From: Mesorhizobium loti CJ3sym
GTDB taxonomy: Bacteria; Pseudomonadota; Alphaproteobacteria; Rhizobiales; Rhizobiaceae
DNA length: 64,000 nt
Direction: 5' to 3'
NCBI RefSeq assembly: GCF_000472785.1
Contig: NZ_AXAL01000021.1
Span: 79,399-143,398, forward strand
The notes beneath the pieces are model-generated. The model worked only from the letters and a program-made list of their open reading frames with translations. It made no database searches and was not told the DNA's origin. A program made the translations under genes and the position numbers. How positions within the stretch are numbered: the first letter of the stretch is position 1; the number at the start of each line of letters is the position of its first letter. Positions 9,453 to 18,640 of the stretch are shown piece by piece.

Positions 9453-10502
9453 ATGCCGCGCGTCACGCTCGAAACCTTGCCGGATTACGCCCGGTATCTC
9501 ATCACCACCGCCGAAAGTGTGGCTAAGGATTATCCGGCCACGCGTAAGGTCCATCTGCCCCGACTGGAACTGACCGCTCATGTCGGTCCAGGGGTGCTTG
9601 CGGATGCGTTTGGTCATGCTTTCGCGGAGGCCGCGCAAGACCAGCGGGAATCGCTGGCATGCCGTATCTTCATCGTCCATCCCGGCATCGCCGGCATCCC
9701 CGAGCCGGCGCGATGGGGCGACGCGCATTTCACCGAACACGGCTTTGCCGAACGGCTCGCCGAGGCCGGGCTGCGTGGCCACTATTTTCACGATCTGGAT
9801 TTCTGGCAGGTCTACGATCCGCAACGTCGCACTGGCGTGCAACTGATGGCCTCGGCCGATGCCTTTCCGCCCTGGGAACCGACAGCGCCGCTGCGGGCCT
9901 TCCTGCATTGGGAATATGCGGCGCGTAGCATGCGGCTGACCCATGCCGGCACGCTCGGTGCCAACGGCAAGGGCATGCTGCTCGCCGGTGCGGGCGGCGC
10001 CGGCAAATCCGGCACCGTCGCCGCCGGTCTGCTCAACGGGCTGGACAGCGTCGGCGACGACTATGTGCTGATCGATCTTGCCGGCGGCGTGACGGCGCGA
10101 CCCTTGTTTTCAACGCTGAAACAGGATCCGCGAGGTTTCGCCCGGCTGGGCCTGAAGCAGCGACTGAAGATCGAGAGCCCCTTGAACTGGCAAGGCAAGC
10201 ACACGTTTCACATTGCTGACATCGCGCCCCGGCCGGTGCCGGCAGCGCTGGACATTGTTGCGCTGGTGGTGCCACATATCGGCGGTGGCGAGACGAGTTC
10301 GATCGTGCCAGTGTCGCGTCGAGACGCCATGATAGCACTGGCGCCGTCGGGTATCATGCAGATGCCGGGGGAGCGCGAAAGCGGTTTCCGTTTCTTCAGC
10401 GATCTCACCCGGCTGTTGCCAAGCTACCGTCTGTCCTTGGGAACGCATCCCGAGGAGATCGCCGGCACTATTGCGGATTTTCTAACGCGGGTTGCCTCGT
10501 GA
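9453..10502 (+). CDS. HprK-like P-loop kinase
   Basis: The 349-aa protein resembles the catalytic domain of HPr(Ser) kinase/phosphorylase. It has a P-loop GAGGAGKS at residues 179-186, then DDYVLIDL, which corresponds to the metal-binding acidic pair of HprK, and a C-terminal helical region. The first 150 residues form an N-terminal part not seen in the short alphaproteobacterial HprK, and a true HprK is encoded at 23788. Related kinases occur beside PqqD-like and nucleotidyltransferase genes, and one such kinase phosphorylates a lasso peptide in the paeninodin pathway. The target here is unknown. Its stop overlaps the start of the next gene by 4 bases. Confidence 0.78.
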   Translation: MPRVTLETLPDYARYLITTAESVAKDYPATRKVHLPRLELTAHVGPGVLADAFGHAFAEAAQDQRESLACRIFIVHPGIAGIPEPARWGDAHFTEHGFAERLAEAGLRGHYFHDLDFWQVYDPQRRTGVQLMASADAFPPWEPTAPLRAFLHWEYAARSMRLTHAGTLGANGKGMLLAGAGGAGKSGTVAAGLLNGLDSVGDDYVLIDLAGGVTARPLFSTLKQDPRGFARLGLKQRLKIESPLNWQGKHTFHIADIAPRPVPAALDIVALVVPHIGGGETSSIVPVSRRDAMIALAPSGIMQMPGERESGFRFFSDLTRLLPSYRLSLGTHPEEIAGTIADFLTRVAS

Positions 10503-11254
10503 AGTTGAGCGTGATCATGCCTGTCTACAACCGCGAACGCTATGTCGTTTCGGCCTTGCGCTCGCTTGTGCGCCAGAGCGATGCCGCCGATCTCGACATC
10601 ATCGTCATCGATGACGGTTCAACCGATGGTTCGGCGGAGGCCGTGCGCTCGATGATGGTTGAGAACCCCTGCATCCGCCTGTTCCGGCAAGAGAATATGG
10701 GCGTTGCCAAGACACGCAATGCCGGGCTGAGGCAGCTGCCGGCGGACGCCGAGTTCGTGTCCTTCCTGGATTCGGACGACATCTCCCTGGCCGAGCGCTT
10801 CAAGACGGATCTTGCACATTTCCGCGCCACCCCCAGCCTGGAGTTGACCTATTCACTGATGACCCTGGCTGACCGGATTGACGACGAGCGGCTGGAGCCT
10901 ACAGTTGACAGCCGCATCGTCACGCTTCGGGGAATTTCGCTGAGCACGGCCATGTTTCGCAGGAGACTTGTCGAGCGAACGGGTCAATTCGACGAGGAGT
11001 TCGAGCAGTCCGAGGACACCGACTATCTGCTGCGGGTTTTCGAAAGAGGTCCTAACTACGAGTTGTTGGACACCGTCGCGATCTACTACCGGCGCCACGC
11101 GGGGAATGTAACCAGGGAACACGGCGATAGGGTCCGCAATCATTTGCGCGCAATCCACAAGTCGATTCGGCGGCGCAAGGCTGATCCGTCGCTGCGCGAG
11201 ATTCCAGGTATTTTCGAGATGAAGAGCCCCCTAAATGACTGGCCGACGACGTAA
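10499..11254 (+). CDS. Family 2 glycosyltransferase, copy A
   Basis: A 251-aa GT-A fold enzyme, cytoplasmic, with LSVIMPVYNRE at the N-terminus, IIVIDDGSTDGS (nucleotide-sugar binding), FLDSDD (the DxD-like metal site) and an ED[TY]DYLLR motif that includes the catalytic base region. It has no membrane segment. The GTG start overlaps the kinase stop (GTGA), and the stop overlaps the next start by one base, so it is part of a tight operon. It is a tandem duplicate of the following gene, with many long identical stretches. The donor and acceptor sugars cannot be predicted from sequence alone. Confidence 0.85.
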   Translation: MKLSVIMPVYNRERYVVSALRSLVRQSDAADLDIIVIDDGSTDGSAEAVRSMMVENPCIRLFRQENMGVAKTRNAGLRQLPADAEFVSFLDSDDISLAERFKTDLAHFRATPSLELTYSLMTLADRIDDERLEPTVDSRIVTLRGISLSTAMFRRRLVERTGQFDEEFEQSEDTDYLLRVFERGPNYELLDTVAIYYRRHAGNVTREHGDRVRNHLRAIHKSIRRRKADPSLREIPGIFEMKSPLNDWPTT

Positions 11255-12051
11255 TGCCGGGCGCAATCGGATCAGATTCCGCAGATCTGGAACGGTCGTG
11301 GAGGCTGAGCGTGATCATGCCCGTCCACAACCGTGAGGCCCTTGTCGGCCCGGCCCTGCGCTCGCTGCTCAGGCAGCGCGACGCCGCCGATCTCGACATC
11401 ATCGTCATCGATGACGGCTCGACCGACGGATCGGCCGAAGCGGTGCGCTCGATAATGCGTGAGAACCCCTGCATCCGCCTGTTTCAACAACCCAACATGG
11501 GTGTGACCCGGACGCGCAACACAGGGCTGAGACTGCTTGGGCCAGAAACGGAACTGGTCTCCTTTCTGGATTCGGACGATATTTCGCCAGTTGGACGCTT
11601 TGCGGCCGATATCCAACTTTTCCGCGACGATCCCGAGCTGGATCTTACCTATTCAAGGATGATGCTGGTCGACAAGATCGACGATGAGCGCCTGGAGCCT
11701 GCCGCTGACAGCCGCAGCATCACGGTTCGCGGCATCCATTTGTCGGCGGCGATCTTCACGCGCCGGCTTGTCGAGCGTATCGGTGTCTTCGATGAAGCCT
11801 TCAATCAGGCAGAGGACACCGACTACCTGCTGCGCACTTTTGAAAGCGGGCCAAGATACGTTATGCTCGAGACCGTGGCCCTCTATTACAGACGCCATCC
11901 CGGTAACATGACTCGACAAACCGAGGTTCAGTCCCGTGAATTCCTGCGCGCCATCTACAAGTCGATGACCCGCCGCAAGGCAGATCCGACCTTGCGGCGG
12001 ATCGAAGGCATCTTCGAACTCAAGGATCTCGCTGACTGGCAGTTCATGTGA
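11254..12051 (+). CDS. Family 2 glycosyltransferase, copy B
   Basis: The 265-aa paralogue of the preceding protein shares LSVIMPVHNRE, DLDIIVIDDGSTDGSAEAVR, FLDSDDIS and EDTDYLLRTFE, with about a dozen extra N-terminal residues. The ATG overlaps the TAA of copy A, and its own TGA overlaps the next ATG. Neither copy shows decay, so both are probably used, perhaps adding two successive sugars to one acceptor. Function beyond GT2 is not known. Confidence 0.85.
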   Translation: MPGAIGSDSADLERSWRLSVIMPVHNREALVGPALRSLLRQRDAADLDIIVIDDGSTDGSAEAVRSIMRENPCIRLFQQPNMGVTRTRNTGLRLLGPETELVSFLDSDDISPVGRFAADIQLFRDDPELDLTYSRMMLVDKIDDERLEPAADSRSITVRGIHLSAAIFTRRLVERIGVFDEAFNQAEDTDYLLRTFESGPRYVMLETVALYYRRHPGNMTRQTEVQSREFLRAIYKSMTRRKADPTLRRIEGIFELKDLADWQFM

Positions 12052-12728
12052 TGAGTGGATACGGCGTCATCATTCCGGCCTTCAACGCCAGCGGCACCAT
12101 CGCCGAGACGCTGCGATCGATCGCCGCCCAGACGGTTCGCCCGGACCTGGTGGTGATCGTCGATGATGGTTCGACCGACGATCTTGCGTCGGCGATCGGC
12201 GATACGGACCTGCCGGTACGCTTGTTGCGGCAGGAGAATGCCGGGCCTGGCAGCGCCACGACCCGAGGCATCGCCGCGCTGTCCACGCCGCTCATTGCGA
12301 CGCTCGACGCGGACGACCTCTGGCTGCCGGACAAGATCGATAGACAGCTGGCGCATCTTGAGAGATATCCCGCGACAGCGGGGGTTTTCTGTCATTGGCG
12401 GAATTTTCGCAACGACCAGCCCGACGCGCCCGAGGCTACTTCCGTGCCCGGCTGGTCACGCACCACCATGATGATCCGCCGCGCGGTCGCCGAGACCGTT
12501 GGACCAATCGTCGATCCACCGGGCGGCCGTGGCGAAATGATCGACTGGATCGCCCGGGCGCGCGAGGCGGGCCTTGCTCTCGACATGCTGGAGGAGGCCT
12601 TGGCGCTGCGCCGCATCCGGCCGGGCAGCCTGTCCTATGGACGCGATGCGGCCCGCGACCGCGGCTATCTCGAAGTGGCGCGGCTCGCCATGCTGCGCCG
12701 GGCGCGCAACAAGGCCGGCTCAGGCTGA
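12051..12728 (+). CDS. Family 2 glycosyltransferase, third member
   Basis: A 225-aa GT2-type protein with GVIIPAFNASGTIAETLRS, VVIVDDGSTDD and ATLDADDLWLPDK (the metal-binding DxDD). It is more distant from the two copies before it and lacks their EDTDYLLR motif; the second half instead has GGRGEMIDWIARARE, the corresponding acidic region. The start at ATG 12051 overlaps the previous stop (TGATG); an in-frame GTG lies 3 bases earlier. Its stop overlaps the next ATG. Being shorter than most GT2 enzymes, it may have low activity or act on a small acceptor. Confidence 0.8.
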   Translation: MSGYGVIIPAFNASGTIAETLRSIAAQTVRPDLVVIVDDGSTDDLASAIGDTDLPVRLLRQENAGPGSATTRGIAALSTPLIATLDADDLWLPDKIDRQLAHLERYPATAGVFCHWRNFRNDQPDAPEATSVPGWSRTTMMIRRAVAETVGPIVDPPGGRGEMIDWIARAREAGLALDMLEEALALRRIRPGSLSYGRDAARDRGYLEVARLAMLRRARNKAGSG

Positions 12729-14197
12729 TGGCTGATATTCGCCGCATCGAGCGACGCTTCCCGGATTACGGCTGGTCCTGGCCGACGGGGGGGCTCGACC
12801 AGTTGCTCAAGGCAGCACTTCTTCCCGACGAGGACGCCGCTGCCGCTTGCGCCGGCCGCTGGCTGGACGAGAACGATATCGATCTCGTCCCGTTTCGGGA
12901 GCACCGGCTGCTGGCCGCGATCTCCGACAGGTTCGGCAGGAAGCTGGCCGGCCATTCCGCCTATCCGCGTCTCGTCGGCCTGCAGAAGATGCTGTGGACC
13001 AAATCGCGGATGGCGATGCGGGAAGCAGAACCGGCGCTGAAGGCGATGGCCGATGCGGGATGCCAGGTGATGCTGATCAAGGGCGCCAGCCGCATTGCCT
13101 TGAACGCCTCGGCGCAGCGCGGCCGGGTGGCGCATGACATCGACATATTGGTGCGGCCGCAGGACATGCAAACGGCCTTCGACGTGCTGCGCGACGGCGA
13201 CTGGCAGATCGCCACCGGGGTCAGCCCGCAATATCTGAGGACAAGACTGGCTTCACTGCGCTCGATGAATTTCTTCAAGGGCAATCTTGGCGACATCGAC
13301 CTGCACCAGCTCGCCTATGACGGTTCGCAGCGAAGCGAGGAAGACGACCTGGCCATATGGCAACGGGCCGATAGCGCCGAGTTCAGCGGCGTCAGCGTGC
13401 TGGTGCCGTCGCCCGCCGACCGCATCGCGCTTGCCATCGCGCATGGCGGGCTCGACGCCCACACGCATAGCGACTGGCTGGTCGATTGCGCCGTGGCTAT
13501 CCGCGGCGGCGATGTCGACTGGGACGTGTTCCTCGATGTTGTCGCCAGGCGCGGCCTTGCCGTGGCCGCAGCGGTGGCGCTCTCTTACCTTGCACTTGAA
13601 ACAGGCGTTGCGGTGCCGGACAGGGTGCTGGCGCGCGTGCTGGATATGGCCGACCGCACCGGCCTTTCGCGGTGGTCGGCCGTGCTGCAGGCCAAGCCAC
13701 GGACCGATTTCGGCAGGCTGGTCTGGTTGTCGCGCGGCCTTGCCAAGCAGTTGCGGCTGCGGCGCAAGAGCGGCCGGTTGCGGCAGGAGCCGTCAGCCAA
13801 AGCCTGGCGCGGCAGGCCAGCCCGTCGCGAACCCCTGGAAGCACCATCGCCATCGGTGCTCTCCCAAATCATACCCTGCCCGCCAACGGCGGGAGAGATG
13901 ATGCTGGACATCACGGTCAGGATCAGTGTTCCACCAGTCCGGCGCCGCATCGAGATGGAGATCAATGCCGATGACCACCATGTCGCGCGCCTGCGCGCCA
14001 TGGCCATCAGCCGGTCCGGCAGGGAACGGGTGCTGCATTTTCGCGGCAAGGTGACGCTTGATGGGCAAAGGCATGCCTTGACGCTGGAGGCGCGACCCTC
14101 CCGGCAATTCCGGCAATGGGACGATGCGGCGGCGGTCGCGGCCTATGGCGCGCTGCCCTTCCAACTGATCTCTGCGACATTTTCGCCGCTGCGCTGA
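12728..14197 (+). CDS. Nucleotidyltransferase family protein (NTP_transf_5-like) with extra C-terminal domain
   Basis: The 489-aa protein carries the Pol-beta-like fold signature of the uncharacterised nucleotidyltransferase group: VMLIKGAS near residue 118 and VAHDIDILVRPQD with acidic D137 and D139. Such proteins occur with HprK-like kinases and PqqD proteins in peptide- or glycan-modifying clusters. Residues of about 1-375 match the usual length; the last roughly 110 residues (from about DITVRISVPPVRRR) are an additional region I do not recognise, joined by a Pro/Arg-rich linker. The ATG at 12728 overlaps the previous stop; the longer open frame upstream (to 12395) is inside the glycosyltransferase gene. 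It is the last gene of the cassette. Confidence 0.8.
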   Translation: MADIRRIERRFPDYGWSWPTGGLDQLLKAALLPDEDAAAACAGRWLDENDIDLVPFREHRLLAAISDRFGRKLAGHSAYPRLVGLQKMLWTKSRMAMREAEPALKAMADAGCQVMLIKGASRIALNASAQRGRVAHDIDILVRPQDMQTAFDVLRDGDWQIATGVSPQYLRTRLASLRSMNFFKGNLGDIDLHQLAYDGSQRSEEDDLAIWQRADSAEFSGVSVLVPSPADRIALAIAHGGLDAHTHSDWLVDCAVAIRGGDVDWDVFLDVVARRGLAVAAAVALSYLALETGVAVPDRVLARVLDMADRTGLSRWSAVLQAKPRTDFGRLVWLSRGLAKQLRLRRKSGRLRQEPSAKAWRGRPARREPLEAPSPSVLSQIIPCPPTAGEMMLDITVRISVPPVRRRIEMEINADDHHVARLRAMAISRSGRERVLHFRGKVTLDGQRHALTLEARPSRQFRQWDDAAAVAAYGALPFQLISATFSPLR

Positions 14198-14216
14198 GTA
14201 CCGCGTGGCTCCGGGG

Positions 14217-15437
14217 CTAGGATGCCTGGCTATCCGCTGCGCCCAAAACAACGTCCCTGCGTTCACGGGCCCTGATCTCGGCAAGCATCCATGCCGACAG
14301 CGACAACGGCACCAGGACACCGATACCAAGCCCCACCCCGTTCACCAGATGGGCGATGGCCGGGTAGAGCCAGACCAGCGCCAGGAAGAGCCTGGGCATG
14401 TTGGCGCGCGTCGAAAACAGGTAGGCGACGGCAACGGCAAGACCGACCGTGTCGTAGCTGTAGCCATAAGGCGTCGCAACGGTTGCCAGCACGGCGGTGA
14501 GAACCACTCTTTCGCCATGCTGCACCTGCCGCCAGGGTAGCCAGACCCAGATGGCAGCGGCGATGGCTGCGATCGTCGCAACGGCCTGCATGGCATAGGC
14601 GACCGTCAGCCCCGCCCCGCTTGCGCGCGCCAGGAAGAACATGGTTGCGGCGTTGGCCTGGTAGGGCTGCGGATAGGGTGCCTCCAGTATCGCCGTCATC
14701 AAGGGGCGGGTTTCGGTCCAGAACAGCTGCCAGACGTCGAAGCCGAGCGAGGCGCCCGTCAGGATGAAGAGCGCCGCCGATGACAGGGCGGCCGCAACGA
14801 TGGCGCGCCAATTGCCGCTGGCCAGCAGGCAGAACGGGACCAGAATACCCAGATGCGGCTTGACCGTCAGCAAGCCGAACAGCAGCCCGGCCAGGATCGG
14901 CCGCCTAGGTGCTACGGCCAGTCCGCCGATGAGGAAGGCGGTGGTCAAGGCGCCGTTCTGACCGAAGATGGCGTTGATGAAGACGGCCGGGCACACAAGG
15001 ATGGCCGCTTGCGCAAGCATGCCCATTTTCAATGGCCGCACCGCCAGCCACAGGCAGAAGACAGTGCCGAAGGTCCAGATGAAATAGGCCGAGAAAATCG
15101 GCAGCAGCGCAAGCGGCGCGCCGAAGATGAGGATGCTGGGCGGGTAGCTCCATTCCTGATTGGGAAGATCGGGCGAGAACATCCGCCGCAAGGCCGCGCG
15201 ATAAATGTCCACGTCGAACAGCCAGGCCGCATGGCCGTCGAGCGCCATGCGCCCGCCTGCCCACAGATTGGTGAAATCCCAATAGGGCAGCCGGTCGCTT
15301 AGCTCCGAGAAACCATGCTCGTCGAAGGTCCACAGGGCAAGATGGTAGCGCAGCCCGATCAGAATTCCGGTGCACAGCACAAGTGCCGCGAAACGCAAAT
15401 CGGATCGATCGCGGACAGTTTGATTGACCGGTGTCAT
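14217..15437 (-). CDS. Polytopic membrane protein, GT87/DUF2029-like
   Basis: The 406-aa protein has about ten hydrophobic helices and resembles the GT87 family (DUF2029, polyprenol-phosphate-mannose-dependent mannosyltransferases of the GT-C fold). Supporting features are an early acidic loop (WDFTNLWAGGRMALDG), a large first periplasmic loop and a conserved QNGALTTAFLIGGL...KPHLGILVPF pattern. It is convergent with the nucleotidyltransferase gene, 19 bases away, so it is not part of that operon but could act in the same glycan pathway. The enzyme activity is inferred from fold only. Confidence 0.72.
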   Translation of the reverse strand: MTPVNQTVRDRSDLRFAALVLCTGILIGLRYHLALWTFDEHGFSELSDRLPYWDFTNLWAGGRMALDGHAAWLFDVDIYRAALRRMFSPDLPNQEWSYPPSILIFGAPLALLPIFSAYFIWTFGTVFCLWLAVRPLKMGMLAQAAILVCPAVFINAIFGQNGALTTAFLIGGLAVAPRRPILAGLLFGLLTVKPHLGILVPFCLLASGNWRAIVAAALSSAALFILTGASLGFDVWQLFWTETRPLMTAILEAPYPQPYQANAATMFFLARASGAGLTVAYAMQAVATIAAIAAAIWVWLPWRQVQHGERVVLTAVLATVATPYGYSYDTVGLAVAVAYLFSTRANMPRLFLALVWLYPAIAHLVNGVGLGIGVLVPLSLSAWMLAEIRARERRDVVLGAADSQAS

Positions 15438-15493
15438 CGCGCAGTTTTCCAGGACCCTGACAGCCTTGATAAGGGACGCGCGTTAAGATCGGC

Positions 15494-16123
15494 TTATGCT
15501 GAGCCCTCGTCCGGCTGGGTCACCCGCCGCAGAGTCAGATTGATCCTGCCGCCGTTCTTGAGCAGTGCCGAGGTCGACGGGTAGATTCGGTCGACGCCAT
15601 GAAAGGCGAGACGGCCCTCGCCGCCGAGCACGACGACGTCGCCACTCTTCAGCTTGAACGACTTGGTGCCGCCCTCGCGCGTCGTATGGCCGACCCTGAA
15701 CAGGCAATCGTCACCCAGCGAGACGGAGACGACGGGTGCCGAGAAGTCGGCCTCGTCGCGGTCCTGGTGCAGGCCCATCTTTGCTTCAGCCGTGTAGAAA
15801 TTGATCAGGCAGGCCTGCGGCGGGTTCGGATAGCCCGACACCTGTCGCCACAGATCGAGCAGGCCGTCGGGGATCGGCGGCCATGGCTCTCCGGTCAGCG
15901 GATGCGTCGGCTGGTAGCGGTAGCCGCGTTCCTTGTCGGTGACCCAGCCGAGCGGGCCGCAATTGGTCATGCGCACGCTCATCTCTTTGCCGGTGCGCGG
16001 CATGGCGGGCACGAACAGCGGCGCCTGCTGGACGATGCCTCTGACCGCCTCGACCAGTGCCTCCTGAACAGGGCGGGACAGATAGGCCGGCATGTGGCGG
16101 ACGCCCTTGGGTAGAACGAGCAT
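15494..16123 (-). CDS. alkB: Alkylated DNA repair dioxygenase AlkB
   Basis: The 209-aa Fe(II)/2-oxoglutarate dioxygenase removes 1-methyladenine and 3-methylcytosine lesions from DNA and RNA. Family marks: MTNCGPLGWVTD, RYQPTHPLTGEPWPPIP, ACLINFY, the iron ligands H119-x-D121 and H175, and 2-oxoglutarate binding R193 and R199 in GRINLTLRR. The start is set at ATG 16123, which gives the usual AlkB length; the frame remains open to 16297, but the extra 58 codons have no clear family match. It is alone on the minus strand, without an ada partner nearby. Confidence 0.9.
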   Translation of the reverse strand: MLVLPKGVRHMPAYLSRPVQEALVEAVRGIVQQAPLFVPAMPRTGKEMSVRMTNCGPLGWVTDKERGYRYQPTHPLTGEPWPPIPDGLLDLWRQVSGYPNPPQACLINFYTAEAKMGLHQDRDEADFSAPVVSVSLGDDCLFRVGHTTREGGTKSFKLKSGDVVVLGGEGRLAFHGVDRIYPSTSALLKNGGRINLTLRRVTQPDEGSA

Positions 16124-16413
16124 GGATTGGCGCACCTTGAGATGGTTGGGACCCGCAAGATGCCACCATCGAAAGAAAACGGCGACCCGAAAGCCGTCAC
16201 CGATCTCACCGCAATTGCAGATGCCGAGATGGGCGGTGAATTCGCGCCCCGGCTTCGCGAAATGCGGTTGACGGATAAATATGAGTTCCATAGTCAAGTT
16301 TTGAACTTGAGTTTTTAAATCAATAATTTGGATGCCGGCGAGCGGGAGAGGCCTTCGGCGGCGAATGGCAAAGAGCGAGGCATATCGACGTGACGTTTCA
16401 TCGAGAGTTTAAC
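16124..16413. promoter_or_regulatory. alkB / TonB receptor divergent intergenic region with inverted repeat
   Basis: This 290-base divergent region holds the inverted repeat TCAAGT (16294-16299) / ACTTGA (16305-16310), followed by TTTTTAAAT. It could be an operator for the iron-acquisition receptor, though it does not match the Fur, RirA or Irr boxes I know. The frame on the minus strand stays open across about 16124-16297 and could extend alkB. Confidence 0.35.
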
Positions 16414-18563
16414 ATGATCAGGGGTGGCAGGGTCTGGGGCCGGGGATTGCTCGGTACGACGTGTCTCGCGACGCTGCTTGGCGCTCATCCAGCACTTGCG
16501 CAGCAAACCGGCACCCAGACACAAGATGGCACGCTCGAACCGATCAGGGTCGACGGCAAGGCCGGTCGGGACAATTCCCGGGATGACGACAAGACGGTGG
16601 CTGCCAAGCGCAGCGCCGGTGCGACCAAGACGGATACGCCGCTCATCGAAACGCCGCGCTCGGTCTCGGTGGTGACACGCAAGGAGCTTGAGGAGCGCGG
16701 CGCGCAAGACATCATCGAGGCGGTGCGCTATTCGGCGGGCGTTAGCACCGGCGCCTATGGCTGCGATCCGCGCTTCGACCAAATCTATATCAGGGGCTAC
16801 GACGCCACCACGCTCGGCGACTACAAGGACGGCCTGCGCCAGCCCTACATCAATTATGGCACGTTCCGCACCGACCCCTATTCGCTCGAACGCGTCGAGG
16901 TCATCAAAGGACCGGTGTCGGTGCTTTACGGTGCGGGAACGCCGGCCGGCATCGTCAACAAGGTGCCGAAGCTGCCGACTGAGGACAGGATCCACGAAGT
17001 CGAGTTGCTCTATGGCACGAAGGACAGGGCACAGGCGGCCTTCGATTTCGGCGGCCCGGTCACGCAGGGCAGCGACGAGTTCCTCTACCGGATCGTCGGC
17101 CTGGCGCGAAACGGCGACACCAATTTCGACATCGCCGACGATCGCTATTTCCTGCAGCCATCGCTGACCTGGAATCCCGATGCCGCGACCTCCTTCACCA
17201 TCTACGGGCTGGTGCAGGCTGACGAGACGGATACCAGTGTCGCCGCGATCACCGATCCGTCGGGAAAGGTCCACGCCTTGCGCTCAAGCGATCCGGACTA
17301 TGACTATCAGAAAATCCGGCAGCAGCAGATTGGCTACAAGTTCGAACACGATTTCGGCGACGGCATCACGTTGCGCCAGAATGTTCGATATTCACACCTC
17401 GACCTGAGGTCGCGCTATCTAGCGATCGCCAGTTGGACCGGCACTGTCGCGCATCGTTATGCGAATTCGATCCGCGACGAAATGAACGTGTTCCAGGCCG
17501 ACAACCAGGTCGAGGCCAAGTTCGATACCGGTGCGCTCGCCCACACTTTGCTTCTCGGCCTCGACTATACCAACCTGACCTCGTCCTTCGGCTACGGGGC
17601 AGGTCCCGTCAATCCTGCCTATGATTTCGACATCTCCAATCCGACCTATGGTGTTTCCGGCCCGACGCCGGACTACAATGTCACGACCTCCGACGCCGAT
17701 TTGCACCAGACCGGCGCTTATGCGCTGGATGAGGTCGAATTGGACAAATGGCGCTTCACGCTTGGCGGACGCCAGACATGGGTCGAGCAGACGCGTGAAT
17801 ACGGTGACGGCAGTTCCGAGGGCTTGAACAAGAACGCCTTCAGCGTCCAGGCCGGCGCCCTCTATCTGTTCGACAATGGTGTTGCGCCCTTCGCGAGTTA
17901 TGCGACCTCGTTCGAGCCGGTCACGAACCGATCCGAGTCAGGCGACATTCTTCAGCCGACGAACGGCGCGCAATTCGAACTGGGGGTCAAATACCAGCCA
18001 CCAGGAACCGACATCCCGCTGTCGGCGGTCGCCTATCATCTCGTCGAGAAGAACAAGCCGGTCGTCGTCAACGCCAACACGGGCACCTACCCGCGCTCTG
18101 GGCGAAGTCACCAGCAACGGCTTTGAACTCGAGGCGCGCGGCCATCATGGACGGGCTGGATGTGATCGCGGCCTACAATTACAACCATGCCGAGATCACT
18201 GACGGCGCGGTCGCGGAGATAGGCAAGGTTCCGGCCGTCACGCCCGAGCATGTCGCGAGCCTCTGGGCCAACTACAAGTTCGACGAGGGCAGTGTCGCCC
18301 CAGGCCTATCGGTCGGAGCCGGCGTGCGACTGCAGAGCGCCACCTATACCGACACGTCAAACACCGCCAAGAATGATGCCGCGGCCTATCTCGATGCCTC
18401 GGCATCCTATGATTTCGGCGCCATCGACAATAAATATGAAGGTGTCAGCGCCGCCTTCGCCGTCCGCAACATCGCCGACGAGCGCGCCACGGTTTGCAAC
18501 AGCGGCTATTGCTACATGGGTCAGGGCCGCAACATCACGGCTTCGCTGAAGCGCAGCTGGTAA
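16414..18563 (+). pseudogene. TonB-dependent siderophore receptor, interrupted by two frameshifts
   Basis: This is an outer-membrane ferric siderophore receptor (FhuA/FoxA-like). The signal peptide MIRGGRVWGRGLLG...ALAQQ starts at ATG 16414 behind GAGAG. It is followed by the plug domain (ETPRSVSVVTRKELEERGAQD, YIRGYD, VEVIKGPVSVLYGAGTPAGIVNKV) and the beta-barrel, ending in ITASLKRSW. The frame breaks twice: at about 18092-18097, where TYPR should continue as ALGEVTSNGFELEAR, and at about 18131-18140, where it should continue as AAIMDGLDVIAAYNYNHAEIT. Each break is repaired by restoring two bases in a CGCGC run. The first frame ends at 18126 and the last one ends at 18563. It could be a real pseudogene or a sequence error. 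Confidence 0.85.
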
Positions 18564-18640
18564 AATCGAAAACGCCGCGCGTCCTTTCGGATGCGCGGCG
18601 CGAAATGGAAAGTCGCTTTATACACGCGTTGGTGTGACGC

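Noticed and set aside
16124..16297. N-terminal extension of AlkB or a small opposite-strand gene
   Set aside because: The frame is open on both strands, but neither shows family resemblance or a convincing ribosome site; AlkB has normal length without it.
18573..18600. Hairpin CGCCGCGC/GCGCGGCG after the TonB receptor
   Set aside because: A stable stem, but no T run follows, so it was not called as a terminator.
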